A DNA stretch of 46,741 bases from Calothrix sp. MO_167.B42 (lineage in GTDB: Bacteria > Cyanobacteriota > Cyanobacteriia > Cyanobacteriales > Nostocaceae): contig JASJCX010000016.1 of assembly GCA_030065255.1 (NCBI GenBank), forward strand, positions 1 to 46,741. The letters are read 5' to 3'. Each line of letters starts with the position of its first letter. Positions within the stretch are counted from its first letter, which is position 1. Positions 1 through 7,506 of this stretch are shown here, one piece after another. The notes under the pieces are model-generated. The model was not told the DNA's origin. It saw only the letters and a program-made list of their open reading frames with translations, and searched no databases. A program made the position numbers and the translations under genes.

Positions 1-1
1 A

Positions 2-150
2 AGGATACTGCTGGTCATTCAGGGGTGACACCCCTGAATGACCAAAAAATAGGGGTTTGAGGAGCGCAGTCGCACTCCTATTAATAACTCGAAATCCCTA
101 TTCATTCGTTGGAATGAGGGGTCAGACCTACCATTCGCCAGCAGTATCCT
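2..150. repeat. Nested inverted repeat, MITE-like element
   Basis: A 13-nt sequence at 2-14 (aggatactgctgg) returns as its exact reverse complement at 138-150, so the segment has terminal inverted repeats about 149 bp apart. Just inside the left arm, 12-44 forms a perfect hairpin: ggtcattcaggggtg at 13-27 is followed by one base and its complement at 29-43. There is no coding potential. The arrangement resembles a small non-autonomous element or a cruciform-forming intergenic repeat. The window begins at this element, so its left border may lie outside. The element class is inference. Confidence 0.5.
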
Positions 151-240
151 CAAAGAAGTCGGGGATCTGTGGTCCCTGGTGAATTAATGTGGTGAAGTAC
201 TAAAGATTTCCAGCCCCTGACTTGGGCTATGGGGTTAATC

Positions 241-308
241 TAAAATAGACAACGGATATGTATTATCTACTTTCCAAAATCTAAAATCTAAAATCTAAAA
301 TTGGTTGA
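241..308. repeat. STRR composite repeat beside lspA
   Basis: This copy of a dispersed repeat starts with a tagacaacggata block and runs into tandem 7-mers of the type aaatcta. It ends at the lspA stop codon. Related copies lie at 5423-5484, 30917-30983 and 32302-32369. Heptanucleotide tandem repeats of this kind are known as STRRs in heterocystous cyanobacteria. The copies are visible by eye; their function is unknown. Confidence 0.75.
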
Positions 309-779
309 CTAATCTCTACGGGTTGTAGGCGTTGTTTTAAAAGTTGCTATTAGTAAAGACACAATTCCAATATTAATAAATACATCAGCCAAGTTAAATA
401 CAGGAAAGTTAATCAGGCGAAAATCCAAAAAGTCAACTACATAACCTAAAACAAACCTATCTATGCCATTACCCATAGCTCCACCTAATATACAACCATA
501 ACCAAGCCATTGCCAAAAATGTAAGGTTGGTGCGAAACAAGCCAAAACTATTAATGCCAAGCTCACACCCAAAGACAGCCAACGCAACCACCCCACCTGA
601 CCTGTAAATAAACTAAATGCTGCACCAGTATTTGTGACATATGTAAAATGAAAAACCCCTGATATTATAGGTAGGGTTTCTTTGAGATTAAAATTTTTGA
701 CTACCAGATATTTTGTTAGTTGGTCTAAGAAAAAAGTAACAAAAGCAGTAATCCAGAAAAAGCGGTTTTTCCAACGCAT
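309..779 (-). CDS. lspA: Lipoprotein signal peptidase (signal peptidase II)
   Basis: LspA is the inner-membrane aspartyl protease that cuts the signal peptide from diacylglyceryl-modified prolipoproteins. The 156-residue length is normal for the family. The three conserved blocks are present: VTNTGAAFS (residues 48-56), GNGIDR followed by GYVVDF (103-117) and FPVFNLAD (125-132). D116 and D132 fit the catalytic aspartate pair. Four hydrophobic segments can be seen. It lies upstream of nothing else in its direction; bioY, on the same strand 98 bp away, is transcribed first, so the two may be co-transcribed. The PstS-type protein in this window has a lipobox and would be a client of this enzyme. 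Confidence 0.95.
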   Translation of the reverse strand: MRWKNRFFWITAFVTFFLDQLTKYLVVKNFNLKETLPIISGVFHFTYVTNTGAAFSLFTGQVGWLRWLSLGVSLALIVLACFAPTLHFWQWLGYGCILGGAMGNGIDRFVLGYVVDFLDFRLINFPVFNLADVFINIGIVSLLIATFKTTPTTRRD

Positions 780-877
780 AATTTAGTGAATTGATAGTCA
801 AAAAATTTTAGATTTTAGAATGAATTCCACAGGTCAGTTTTTGTGTTAGCTTAAATTTATTAAAATACTTTCAGGGT

Positions 878-1465
878 TTAGTAAAACATTATGTGTCTTA
901 GCACGTAGGCGATCGCAGTTACAGCACAAACCACAGCTAATTGTCCTGGCAATGCTAACCAAGAATATTTATAAATTACCTGCAATAGTGTTTCATTCCC
1001 CGTACTTTGCAATTGCAAAATATGACTGATAATCAAATAAGTGATACCGCAGATGTGAACAGTCAGCAAACCAGAAACACAACTAAAAGCTAAGGTTTCT
1101 AATTTCGGTCGAGCCTGAAATGCCAAAAAACCACAAACCCAAGCTCCAGGAATAAAACCCAACAAGTAGCCAAATTGGGACAATTTGACATAACCAATTC
1201 CACCACCCTCGGTAAATACAGGCAACAAGGTTAAACCCATAACTAAGTAGGCTATTTGAGACAGGGCACCTGCATTTTTTCCCCCCAAACATCCGACCAA
1301 TAATACACCACCAATTTGAAACGGCACTCCCAAAGGAATAGTATGGATGTCTTGTTTAACCCAATTCCACGGAAAGGTGGTGATATGAGCTTCCAGAAAA
1401 GTTCCCCCTATGGTTAGCATTAAGCCAATCATAGACCATAGTAATTGATTGGATGCGGCTAACAT
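878..1465 (-). CDS. bioY: Biotin transporter BioY (ECF S component)
   Basis: The 195-residue, very hydrophobic protein has about six membrane segments. It carries the GYLLGFIPG-type motif (residues 100-108) of BioY, the biotin-binding S component of energy-coupling factor importers. BioY captures biotin at the plasma membrane and works with a shared EcfA/EcfT module, or at low efficiency alone. No ECF ATPase or T component is encoded in this window, so any partner must be elsewhere. The start at 1465 gives a typical BioY N-terminus. lspA follows 98 bp downstream on the same strand. Family assignment rests on length, topology and the loop motif; substrate specificity is by homology. Confidence 0.85.
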   Translation of the reverse strand: MLAASNQLLWSMIGLMLTIGGTFLEAHITTFPWNWVKQDIHTIPLGVPFQIGGVLLVGCLGGKNAGALSQIAYLVMGLTLLPVFTEGGGIGYVKLSQFGYLLGFIPGAWVCGFLAFQARPKLETLAFSCVSGLLTVHICGITYLIISHILQLQSTGNETLLQVIYKYSWLALPGQLAVVCAVTAIAYVLRHIMFY

Positions 1466-1491
1466 TTACAAACTACTCATGTAAAAAAGTC

Positions 1492-1714
1492 TCATTTTAA
1501 GTTCAAAGCTCTCAAAGTGAACCACCCACACTTTCCCTGACGGTATACTGTAGGCTTCCCAATTCATCGGGGATTGCCTCTAGAACAGGTCAGTTCTATT
1601 GGTCTTAAATTCCCTCCTACTTCTGGAGTCTTGGTTCCCAAGACCCAAAATTATTCTGGCAACATTTACCTCAAAGTTTGGTTTTCACTTAGGGCACTGA
1701 TGTTCAGACTCCCA
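1492..1714 (-). pseudogene. Decayed tnpB (IS200/IS605 group) C-terminal remnant
   Basis: Reading the minus strand, one frame from 1714 gives a Cys-containing segment (EHQCPK), an in-frame stop, then FEVNVARIILGLG. This resembles the zinc-ribbon and RuvC-III end of TnpB, where CPxC is followed by a DRDVNAA-type helix. The tail continues in another frame as GTKTPEVGGNLRPIELT, then a stop, then GKPTVYRQGKCGWFTL and a terminal stop at 1492. LRP-x-E tails are common at the end of cyanobacterial IS1341/IS605 OrfB proteins. At least one frameshift and two internal stops make it non-functional. The N-terminal two-thirds is not recognisable upstream. The assignment is from memory of the family without a search. 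Confidence 0.55.
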
Positions 1715-2030
1715 TAATTCTACCAGAATTTGTTCCTCCTGCCCCTTGTCCTCTTCCCTGAATCCCCTAAGAGCGACTTCCCACCCCGACTGGTAGACGT
1801 GCACGGACTTCCTATCATGGCATCAACTGCCATCTCAACACCTCTGTATGGGGTAAGTATAAGCCTGACTATGGTTTTAGGTAAAGTATTAAATTTTACT
1901 TGAATTGCAAGTACGATTGTCATATTTGAATTTCTGAGCAAATGAAAATTTATATGCAAGGTTATCTTTTTTCCTTGAAAATTAAATTTTGCAAAAGTTA
2001 CTGTAAAGAAGATATCTTAGAACTTGCACT
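1715..2030. other. Spacer without recognised gene
   Basis: The first half is comparatively GC-rich and may be more eroded insertion-sequence DNA. A 79-codon minus-strand reading frame across it has no recognisable motif and runs into AT-rich sequence. The second half is AT-rich and leads into the pstS promoter region. No RNA gene was recognised. Confidence 0.5.
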
Positions 2031-2049
2031 CTTAACCTGACCTTTACCA
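2031..2049 (+). promoter_or_regulatory. Pho box (SphR/PhoB-type operator) of the pst operon
   Basis: Two direct repeats, cttaacct at 2031-2038 and ctttacca at 2042-2049, are spaced exactly 11 bp start to start. This matches the cyanobacterial Pho box built from 8-bp units close to CTTAACCT. It lies 56 bp upstream of the pstS start. A third unit is not clear. By knowledge of SphS/SphR regulation it would activate the operon under phosphate limitation. Binding is inferred. Confidence 0.7.
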
Positions 2050-2104
2050 TTGGGAATTATAGTTATAAACGCTTAGGATAAGGTTACTAAAATCAGACAT
2101 AGTT

Positions 2105-3265
2105 ATGTTCTTAGAATTCAAAGTAGCAAAAATTTCTCCCCTAGTGAGAAAACTCCCAGTATTAGTACTTACAGTTGGTCTTGCTGCTTGTGGTGGTACC
2201 ACCGACACAGCGACTCAAAGTGATCCTGGTGCCGATAGTGCAACCAAAACAGCTGCCACTAGCACAGGAAATTTAGATTTGGGTGGCAATCTCACCATCA
2301 ATGGTGCGGGGGCTTCTTTTCCTGCTCCTTTGTATCAGCGTTGGTTTGCAGATTTGAATAAAAAGTACCCCAATTTGCAAGTTAACTATCAGTCAGTTGG
2401 TAGTGGTGCTGGGGTCAAGCAATTTAAAGCTGGTACAGTAGATTTCGGTGCTAGTGACGTGGCAATGAAGGATAAAGACATTGCCGAAATTGATGCCAAC
2501 AAAGGAGTACTTTTGCTGCCAATGTCTGCTGGTAGTGTAGTTTTTGCTTATAACTTACCTGGAGTCGAAGACCTAAAATTATCCAGAAAAGTTTATGTTG
2601 ACATTCTTTTAGGTAAGATAAAAAAATGGAACGATCCCAAGTTGGCAGCAGCGAACCCTGGAGTTAATCTTCCTGACAGCAACATTACCTTCGTGCATCG
2701 TTCAGATGGTAGTGGAACAACAGGTGTATTTACCAAACACCTGAGTGCCATTAGTCCAGAGTGGAAAAGTAAAGTTGGTGAAGGCAAAACCGTAGAATGG
2801 CCCACTGGTGTAGGTGCTAAGGGTAATGAAGGTATAACAGCTCAGATTAAACAAACTGAGGGTTCCATTGGTTACGTTGAGTATGGTTATGCCAAACTAA
2901 ACAACATTTCCTTTGCCACCTTGGAAAATAAAGAAGGGGAATTTGTTAAACCTTCTGATGAGGCTGCATCCCGAACTTTATCCGCAGTTACTTTACCATC
3001 AAACTTGCGTGCCTTCATTACAGATCCAGAAGGAAAGGAATCCTATCCAATTGTCACCTATACTTGGATTCTAGCTTACAAAAAATATGACAATCCTGCC
3101 AAAGCTAAAGCAGTAGAGGTAATGATTGAATATGGCTTAACTGAAGGTCAAAAGGTAAGTAAAGAACTTGGTTATGTCCCCTTACCAGAAAACGTGGTGA
3201 AGAAAGTTGCAGCAGCAGCAGATAGCATTGCTCCCGATTACACAATTTCCGTGGCTAGTAAATAA
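2105..3265 (+). CDS. pstS: Phosphate ABC transporter substrate-binding lipoprotein PstS/SphX
   Basis: This is the extracytoplasmic phosphate receptor of the Pst importer, 386 residues long. The N-terminus has a basic stretch, a hydrophobic segment and a lipobox LAAC with Cys29 as the predicted lipidated residue. The mature protein opens with a low-complexity Asp/Thr/Ser linker, then the PstS hallmarks GAGASFPAPLY (residues 67-77), SVGSGAG, FGASD and RSDGSGTTGVFT, which line the phosphate site. A Pho box precedes it, and pstC, pstA and pstB follow on the same strand, giving the complete importer. No strong Shine-Dalgarno is seen before the ATG at 2105. Cyanobacteria often keep both sphX and pstS; the sequence alone does not settle which paralogue this is. 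Confidence 0.93.
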   Translation: MFLEFKVAKISPLVRKLPVLVLTVGLAACGGTTDTATQSDPGADSATKTAATSTGNLDLGGNLTINGAGASFPAPLYQRWFADLNKKYPNLQVNYQSVGSGAGVKQFKAGTVDFGASDVAMKDKDIAEIDANKGVLLLPMSAGSVVFAYNLPGVEDLKLSRKVYVDILLGKIKKWNDPKLAAANPGVNLPDSNITFVHRSDGSGTTGVFTKHLSAISPEWKSKVGEGKTVEWPTGVGAKGNEGITAQIKQTEGSIGYVEYGYAKLNNISFATLENKEGEFVKPSDEAASRTLSAVTLPSNLRAFITDPEGKESYPIVTYTWILAYKKYDNPAKAKAVEVMIEYGLTEGQKVSKELGYVPLPENVVKKVAAAADSIAPDYTISVASK

Positions 3266-3375
3266 AATACAAGGGATAATCACTATCCCTAAATATTTCA
3301 ATCAATAGCCCAATAATTTAATTCATAGTGTGGTTCGCTCCCACACTTTCGGCCGTTTGTAGGTCAGTTTATTTC

Positions 3376-4326
3376 ATGGATATACAAGACGGAAGTATTC
3401 ACACCAGAATTCAACCTCGATCGCAATTAGACAAATTATTGGATCGCGGTTTCATTTGGTTGACACAATTTTTTGCATTTGCGATCGCAGCTGTTTTATT
3501 GTGGATAGCATTTCAGGTAGGTGCTCAAGCCGTACCTGCCATGCAAGAGTTTGGGCTTGGTTTTTTAGCCAACAGTGCTTGGAACCCTGTAAGAAATGAC
3601 TACGGAGTGCTACCACAAGTTTATGGAACTTTGGTTAGTTCTTTTATTGGTTTACTAATATCTGTACCCATTGGTGTCGGCACCGCTGTTCTCCTGAGTG
3701 AGGATTTTTTACCATCCAAAATAAGGACAGTGATGGTATTCTTGGTAGAACTATTAGCAGCTATTCCCAGTGTTGTATATGGCATTTGGGGAATTTTTGT
3801 CTTGGTTCCCATTTTGACAAATATCGGCAAATGGCTACATGGTGTCTTGGGTTGGCTACCAATTTTTAGCAGTCCTCCCACAGGACCAGGGATGTTACCT
3901 GCTGGGGTAATATTAGCCATTATGACCTTGCCCATTATTACAGCAATTTCCCGGGATGCCCTGATATCTGTGCCTTCTAGTTTGCGCCAAGCAGCTTTTG
4001 GATTAGGGGCTACCCGTTGGGAAACAATTTTGAAAGTTCTGATTCCCGCAGCATTTTCTGGCATTGTCAGTGCGGTGATGTTGGCTCTGGGCAGGGCAAT
4101 GGGGGAAACTATGGCTGTTACCATGTTAATTGGGAACGCCAATAAAATAAATTCTTCCCTATTGGCACCAGCCAATTCCATTGCTTCTTTGCTCGCAAAT
4201 CAGTTCGCAGAAGCAGATGGGTTGCAAGTTGCAGCATTAATGTACGCTGCCTTAGTGCTGTTTTTTTTAACTTTGATAGTTAATATTCTCGCTGAACTAA
4301 TCGTCCTGCGAGTCAAGCGGATCTAG
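3376..4326 (+). CDS. pstC: Phosphate ABC transporter permease PstC
   Basis: PstC is one of the two membrane subunits that form the phosphate channel. I place the start at ATG 3376 (316 residues). The frame can be opened at GTG 3328, but that adds 16 residues lacking family character. Six hydrophobic segments are present. The cytoplasmic coupling loop SSLRQAAFGLGATRWETILKV sits in the second half and contacts PstB. The motif AMGETMAV follows it, as in other PstC proteins. It starts 110 bp after pstS and ends 22 bp before pstA, so it is part of one operon. Confidence 0.93.
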   Translation: MDIQDGSIHTRIQPRSQLDKLLDRGFIWLTQFFAFAIAAVLLWIAFQVGAQAVPAMQEFGLGFLANSAWNPVRNDYGVLPQVYGTLVSSFIGLLISVPIGVGTAVLLSEDFLPSKIRTVMVFLVELLAAIPSVVYGIWGIFVLVPILTNIGKWLHGVLGWLPIFSSPPTGPGMLPAGVILAIMTLPIITAISRDALISVPSSLRQAAFGLGATRWETILKVLIPAAFSGIVSAVMLALGRAMGETMAVTMLIGNANKINSSLLAPANSIASLLANQFAEADGLQVAALMYAALVLFFLTLIVNILAELIVLRVKRI

Positions 4327-4348
4327 CATTTTGTGTGTTTGATATTAT

Positions 4349-5245
4349 ATGGACTCTAGTTTTTCCGATCTGCCAGACAGCGACTCGATCCGTAAAAGCT
4401 TAAGTCGCTCCCCCTCCTCTCCCCGCACCCTGTTTAATAGCTTGATGAATGGGGTAGCAATGCTTTGTGGAGTATTGGCTTTATTACCCTTGATGGCAGT
4501 GTTATCTTACATTCTCATTAGGGGTGTAGGTAGTCTCAATTTGAGCATATTCACAGAACTACCGCCACCTCCATTAGTAGAAGGGGGGGGCTTCCGTAAT
4601 GCTATTTTCGGCACCTTTTTGATGGTAGGCATTGCTGCATTAATTACCGTTCCCTTCGGAGTATTAGCAGCAATCTATTTAGTTGAGTTTAGCCCTGAAG
4701 CAGTATCCCGTTGGATTCGGTTTGCAACTAACGTTCTCAGTGGCATACCCTCAATTATTGCTGGGGTATTTGTTTATGGTTTACTTGTCTCGACAAAAAT
4801 TGTCGGATTTTCGCCCATTGCTGGGGGCGTGGCTTTATCAGTATTAATGTTGCCAATTGTGATTCGCACCACCGATGAAGCTTTGCAATTAGTCTCAGAT
4901 GATTTGCGACAAGCTTCTGCGGGTTTAGGAGCCACTAATTTCCAGACGGTAACAAAAGTAATATTACCAGCAGCTTTACCCGCAATTATCACTGGAGCGA
5001 CTTTATCAATTGCTCGGGCTGCGGGGGAAACTGCTCCTTTAATATTTACAGCTTTATTTTCTCAGTTTGCTTTTAACGGCTTGTTTCAACCCATTGCTTC
5101 CCTTGCTGTTTTGGTGTTCAATTTTGCCATTGTTCCCTATCCCAATCAGCAATCATTAGCATGGGCAGCTTCCTTAATTCTAGTATTGATGGTTTTGATT
5201 ACCAGTATAATTGCTCGCTGGGTCGCTAGTCATAAATCTCATTAG
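4349..5245 (+). CDS. pstA: Phosphate ABC transporter permease PstA
   Basis: PstA is the second channel subunit. It has 298 residues with six predicted membrane spans after a roughly 30-residue Ser/Pro/Arg-rich cytoplasmic start. The coupling loop DDLRQASAGLGATNFQTV and the following ARAAGETAPLIF are classic for PstA. The gene begins 22 bp after pstC. It is separated from pstB by 250 bp containing a copy of a dispersed repeat, so expression of pstB relative to the permeases may be affected by that insert. Confidence 0.93.
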   Translation: MDSSFSDLPDSDSIRKSLSRSPSSPRTLFNSLMNGVAMLCGVLALLPLMAVLSYILIRGVGSLNLSIFTELPPPPLVEGGGFRNAIFGTFLMVGIAALITVPFGVLAAIYLVEFSPEAVSRWIRFATNVLSGIPSIIAGVFVYGLLVSTKIVGFSPIAGGVALSVLMLPIVIRTTDEALQLVSDDLRQASAGLGATNFQTVTKVILPAALPAIITGATLSIARAAGETAPLIFTALFSQFAFNGLFQPIASLAVLVFNFAIVPYPNQQSLAWAASLILVLMVLITSIIARWVASHKSH

Positions 5246-5422
5246 CCCTAAGGAATTATGAAGAACAAAAGGATACAAGCCCCTAAATTTAGAGACTTTC
5301 AAATAAAAAAAATAACCAATCACTCGAAATGCAGGGGAACAGGGGGAGTAAAGCAATTAGTTCAAGTCTAAAAATTGAGTAATTTATTTTTTGGTGTTCC
5401 CTTATTTATGGAAAAGTGGGAT

Positions 5423-5484
5423 AAATCCAAAATAGACAACGGATAACGGATTATCTGTTTTTCAAAATCCAAAATTGATTGACT
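5423..5484. repeat. STRR composite repeat between pstA and pstB
   Basis: The 53-nt core is nearly identical (2 mismatches) to a copy at 32302-32354. It contains aacggat units followed by aaaatcc units, that is, two kinds of 7-mer. It ends about 12 bp before the pstB start codon and lies inside the pst operon. The remaining 5246-5422 is AT-rich with no recognised gene. Confidence 0.8.
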
Positions 5485-5495
5485 AAAAAATTATT

Positions 5496-6302
5496 ATGGC
5501 TACTAATATTGATACTGCCAACCAAACACAAACCGTCTTGAGAACAGAGGGTTTGAAGGTTTACTATGGCAGTTTTTTGGCACTGAATGATGTTTGGTTA
5601 GATATACCCAGAAACCAAGTAACAGCATTTATTGGGCCTTCTGGATGTGGTAAAAGTACTTTACTGCGATGCTATAACCGCCTTAACGACCTAATTGAAA
5701 TATTTCGGGCTGAAGGCAAGGTTTGTTACTATGGCGAAAACCTCTATGCTTCTCATATCGATCCCGTAGAGGTGCGTCGCCGGATTGGTATGGTATTTCA
5801 AAAACCAAACCCTTTCCCCAAATCAATTTATGACAATATTACCTTTGGTCCCAAAATTAATGGGTTTAAAGGGGATTTAGATGAATTAGTAGAACGTTCC
5901 CTCAGACAAGCTGCTTTGTGGGATGAAGTCAAAGACAAATTACGCCAGAGTGGTTTATCCTTATCTGGAGGACAACAGCAACGCTTGTGTATTGCCCGGG
6001 CAATCGCAACCCAGCCTGATGTAATTTTAATGGATGAGCCATGTTCTGCCCTTGACCCCATCTCTACATTAAAGGTAGAAGAACTGATTCACGAACTCAA
6101 GCAACGGTATACCATTGTCATTGTTACCCACAATATGCAACAAGCATCCCGGGTATCTGACAAAACTGCCTTTTTCAACGTCGAACCCACAGAAAAAGGA
6201 GGACGCATTGGCTATCTGGTAGAGTACGATAGAACTGAAAATATTTTTCAAGATCCTCAACAGGAAGCCACAAAAGAATATGTAAGCGGTAGATTTGGCT
6301 AA
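5496..6302 (+). CDS. pstB: Phosphate ABC transporter ATP-binding protein PstB
   Basis: PstB is the ATPase that powers phosphate import. The 268-residue protein shows the Walker A motif GPSGCGKST (residues 47-55), the Q-loop in [11 protein letters not shown] (98-108), the signature LSGGQQQR (156-163), Walker B VILMDEP (176-182) and the switch His in [22 protein letters not shown] is specific to PstB among ABC ATPases. The ATG at 5496 lacks an obvious Shine-Dalgarno and is preceded by repeat DNA. It is the last gene of the pst operon; no phoU follows. Confidence 0.95.
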   Translation: MATNIDTANQTQTVLRTEGLKVYYGSFLALNDVWLDIPRNQVTAFIGPSGCGKSTLLRCYNRLNDLIEIFRAEGKVCYYGENLYASHIDPVEVRRRIGMVFQKPNPFPKSIYDNITFGPKINGFKGDLDELVERSLRQAALWDEVKDKLRQSGLSLSGGQQQRLCIARAIATQPDVILMDEPCSALDPISTLKVEELIHELKQRYTIVIVTHNMQQASRVSDKTAFFNVEPTEKGGRIGYLVEYDRTENIFQDPQQEATKEYVSGRFG

Positions 6303-6343
6303 ATATAGCGACAGTTGGAAATACACTATATCAAAATCAAAAT

Positions 6344-6379
6344 TAAACTCCTTGTATTTGTATATGTATGGGGAGTTTA
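6344..6379 (+). terminator. Possible terminator after pstB
   Basis: An 8-bp inverted repeat, taaactcc at 6344-6351 and ggagttta at 6372-6379, encloses a 20-nt AT-rich loop about 40 bp after pstB. The stem is short and no long T-run follows, so this is only a candidate. Confidence 0.35.
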
Positions 6380-6411
6380 TTCGTAGTTAAAATAAATCTA
6401 AGTAAATGTGC

Positions 6412-6447
6412 AGTACATCACCGCTGTATAAAAAACAATGATGTACT
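6412..6447. repeat. 9-bp inverted repeat (agtacatca/tgatgtact)
   Basis: Arms at 6412-6420 and 6439-6447 are perfect, with an 18-nt loop. The spacer 6303-6712 also has a short direct repeat (ttttttgtacta) near 6517-6540 and two HIP1 octamers, but no coding region. The inverted repeat could be a regulator site or a weak hairpin. Confidence 0.4.
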
Positions 6448-6712
6448 ACACAATATCACTAATGACTACCAGGAGCACGTAAAGGTAGCAAGGATAATTA
6501 TAGTTCATTTGCACTATTTTTTGTACTATTTTTTGTACTAATGGTGCGTACTTAAAAATATTATTAGTTAGCGATCGCCTTCTCAGTCTTAAAGATCATC
6601 GAATTTTGGAGTTAGCGATCGCTCATATATACTAGTGGTCAAAGCAGATGGAATCAGGTTGTGTAATCAGTATATTGTTGATTTATAGAGAATGTCGCTT
6701 AATTAGTAATAA

Positions 6713-6964
6713 TTAATGCGTGACTAAATTCCGTGCCTTGTCAGTAGTTTTGGGTATAGATTCCCGATAGTGTGAGTCTAGCCAGCAACGTGGTAAGACT
6801 TCACCGGAAGGAAATGCTAATTCTGTCTTCTGATAAGAAGCAGGATCTTGCATTTCTTCACCACAATGGTCTACTCCTGTTACATCTGTTATACAGGGGT
6901 TAAATAGCTTATCTAGGGTAATAATCTCGATGATATCTCCCGTAGATTTATGCATCAAGAACAT
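6713..6964 (-). CDS. Conserved small cyanobacterial protein, function unknown
   Basis: The 83-residue acidic soluble protein has features I recognise from a small cyanobacterial family: an N-terminal KSTGDIIEI strand region, LFNPC, a central GEEMQDP segment and the near C-terminal FPSGEVLPRCWLD. Such proteins are sometimes labelled acetyltransferase in databases, but no acetyl-CoA fold can fit in this length and I see no such motif. Three cysteines are present (LFNPC, DHCGEE, PRCWL). It is a stand-alone gene, with no operon partner on its strand nearby. It lies next to an insertion-sequence end remnant. The assignment as a real gene rests on the conserved motifs. Confidence 0.65.
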   Translation of the reverse strand: MFLMHKSTGDIIEIITLDKLFNPCITDVTGVDHCGEEMQDPASYQKTELAFPSGEVLPRCWLDSHYRESIPKTTDKARNLVTH

Positions 6965-6971
6965 AGTAATC

Positions 6972-7213
6972 CTCCCATGTCAAGTGCTTGTGACATACTC
7001 CCACACCGAATTAGAGATTACAGTGTGGGCTTCTCACCAACTCCTGAAGATTGCATAGGATACTCGATGAGCTTTATTAACGATACGGGATGCCCCTCCG
7101 CACCGAGTTTTATTGAATCCTATCTAAATACTATAACGAACACAGTAAGTCAACCGAAAACCGTCATACTTTGCAACTTTTAGATTTTCCCTAGTGGTTC
7201 ACCACTAGGCTAA
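6972..7213 (-). mobile_element. IS200/IS605-type end remnant (non-autonomous, PATE-like)
   Basis: On the minus strand the segment ends with a hairpin whose arms are cccacac (7000-7006) and gtgtggg (7023-7029), followed by gagtatgtcac. This matches the right-end or omega-RNA hairpin I associate with cyanobacterial tnpB elements. At the other side, cctagtggt (7190-7198) and accactagg (7201-7209) form a second strong hairpin, as expected for a left end. No tnpA or tnpB frame lies between, so it would be a palindrome-bounded non-autonomous derivative of about 240 bp. A 77-codon plus-strand frame over it is a by-product. Family assignment is from recall. Confidence 0.45.
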
Positions 7214-7387
7214 AAATGGAGAGTCGGCAGTTGGGAAGAGGTTTTTTTACTGGGGGGCTAGCAAGAAATTGTTTGCAACAGGCCGTGGATTTTAACTTTA
7301 TCGGTAATAACCGAAGGTTTGATAGAAATAAGACTTTCCTCTTTTTTTGTCAAATTACCGTTAGTTTACGTAATTTTTTGACATCTT

Positions 7388-7411
7388 TAGCAATTCTTTA
7401 AAGGATTGCTA
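7388..7411. repeat. 24-bp near-perfect palindrome upstream of kinase gene
   Basis: tagcaat at 7388-7394 and attgcta at 7405-7411 flank a cttt/aaag core, giving a near-perfect palindrome about 95 bp before the kinase start. It could be an operator or a hairpin at the 5' end of the transcript. The surrounding 7214-7506 shows no credible gene; a 61-codon frame has no protein-like character. Confidence 0.4.
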
Positions 7412-7506
7412 GCAAAATTAACCTGGTAAAATTTGGCTATTATTTGAATAATGGGATTAAGTGTTTAATGTTCGCCTTCATACCTCCAGCAGCGAGTTGA
7501 TAGTAC

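Noticed and set aside
1720-1959. Minus-strand 79-codon frame
   Set aside because: It has no recognised motif and probably crosses old insertion-sequence DNA into AT-rich promoter DNA.
3621-4181. Minus-strand 186-codon frame inside pstC
   Set aside because: It is a shadow of the pstC coding sequence on the opposite strand.
6950-7183. Plus-strand 77-codon frame
   Set aside because: It lies over the IS605-like end remnant and its hairpins and has no protein-like motif.
7216-7401. Plus-strand 61-codon frame
   Set aside because: It has low complexity and no start context, and looks like leader DNA of the kinase gene.
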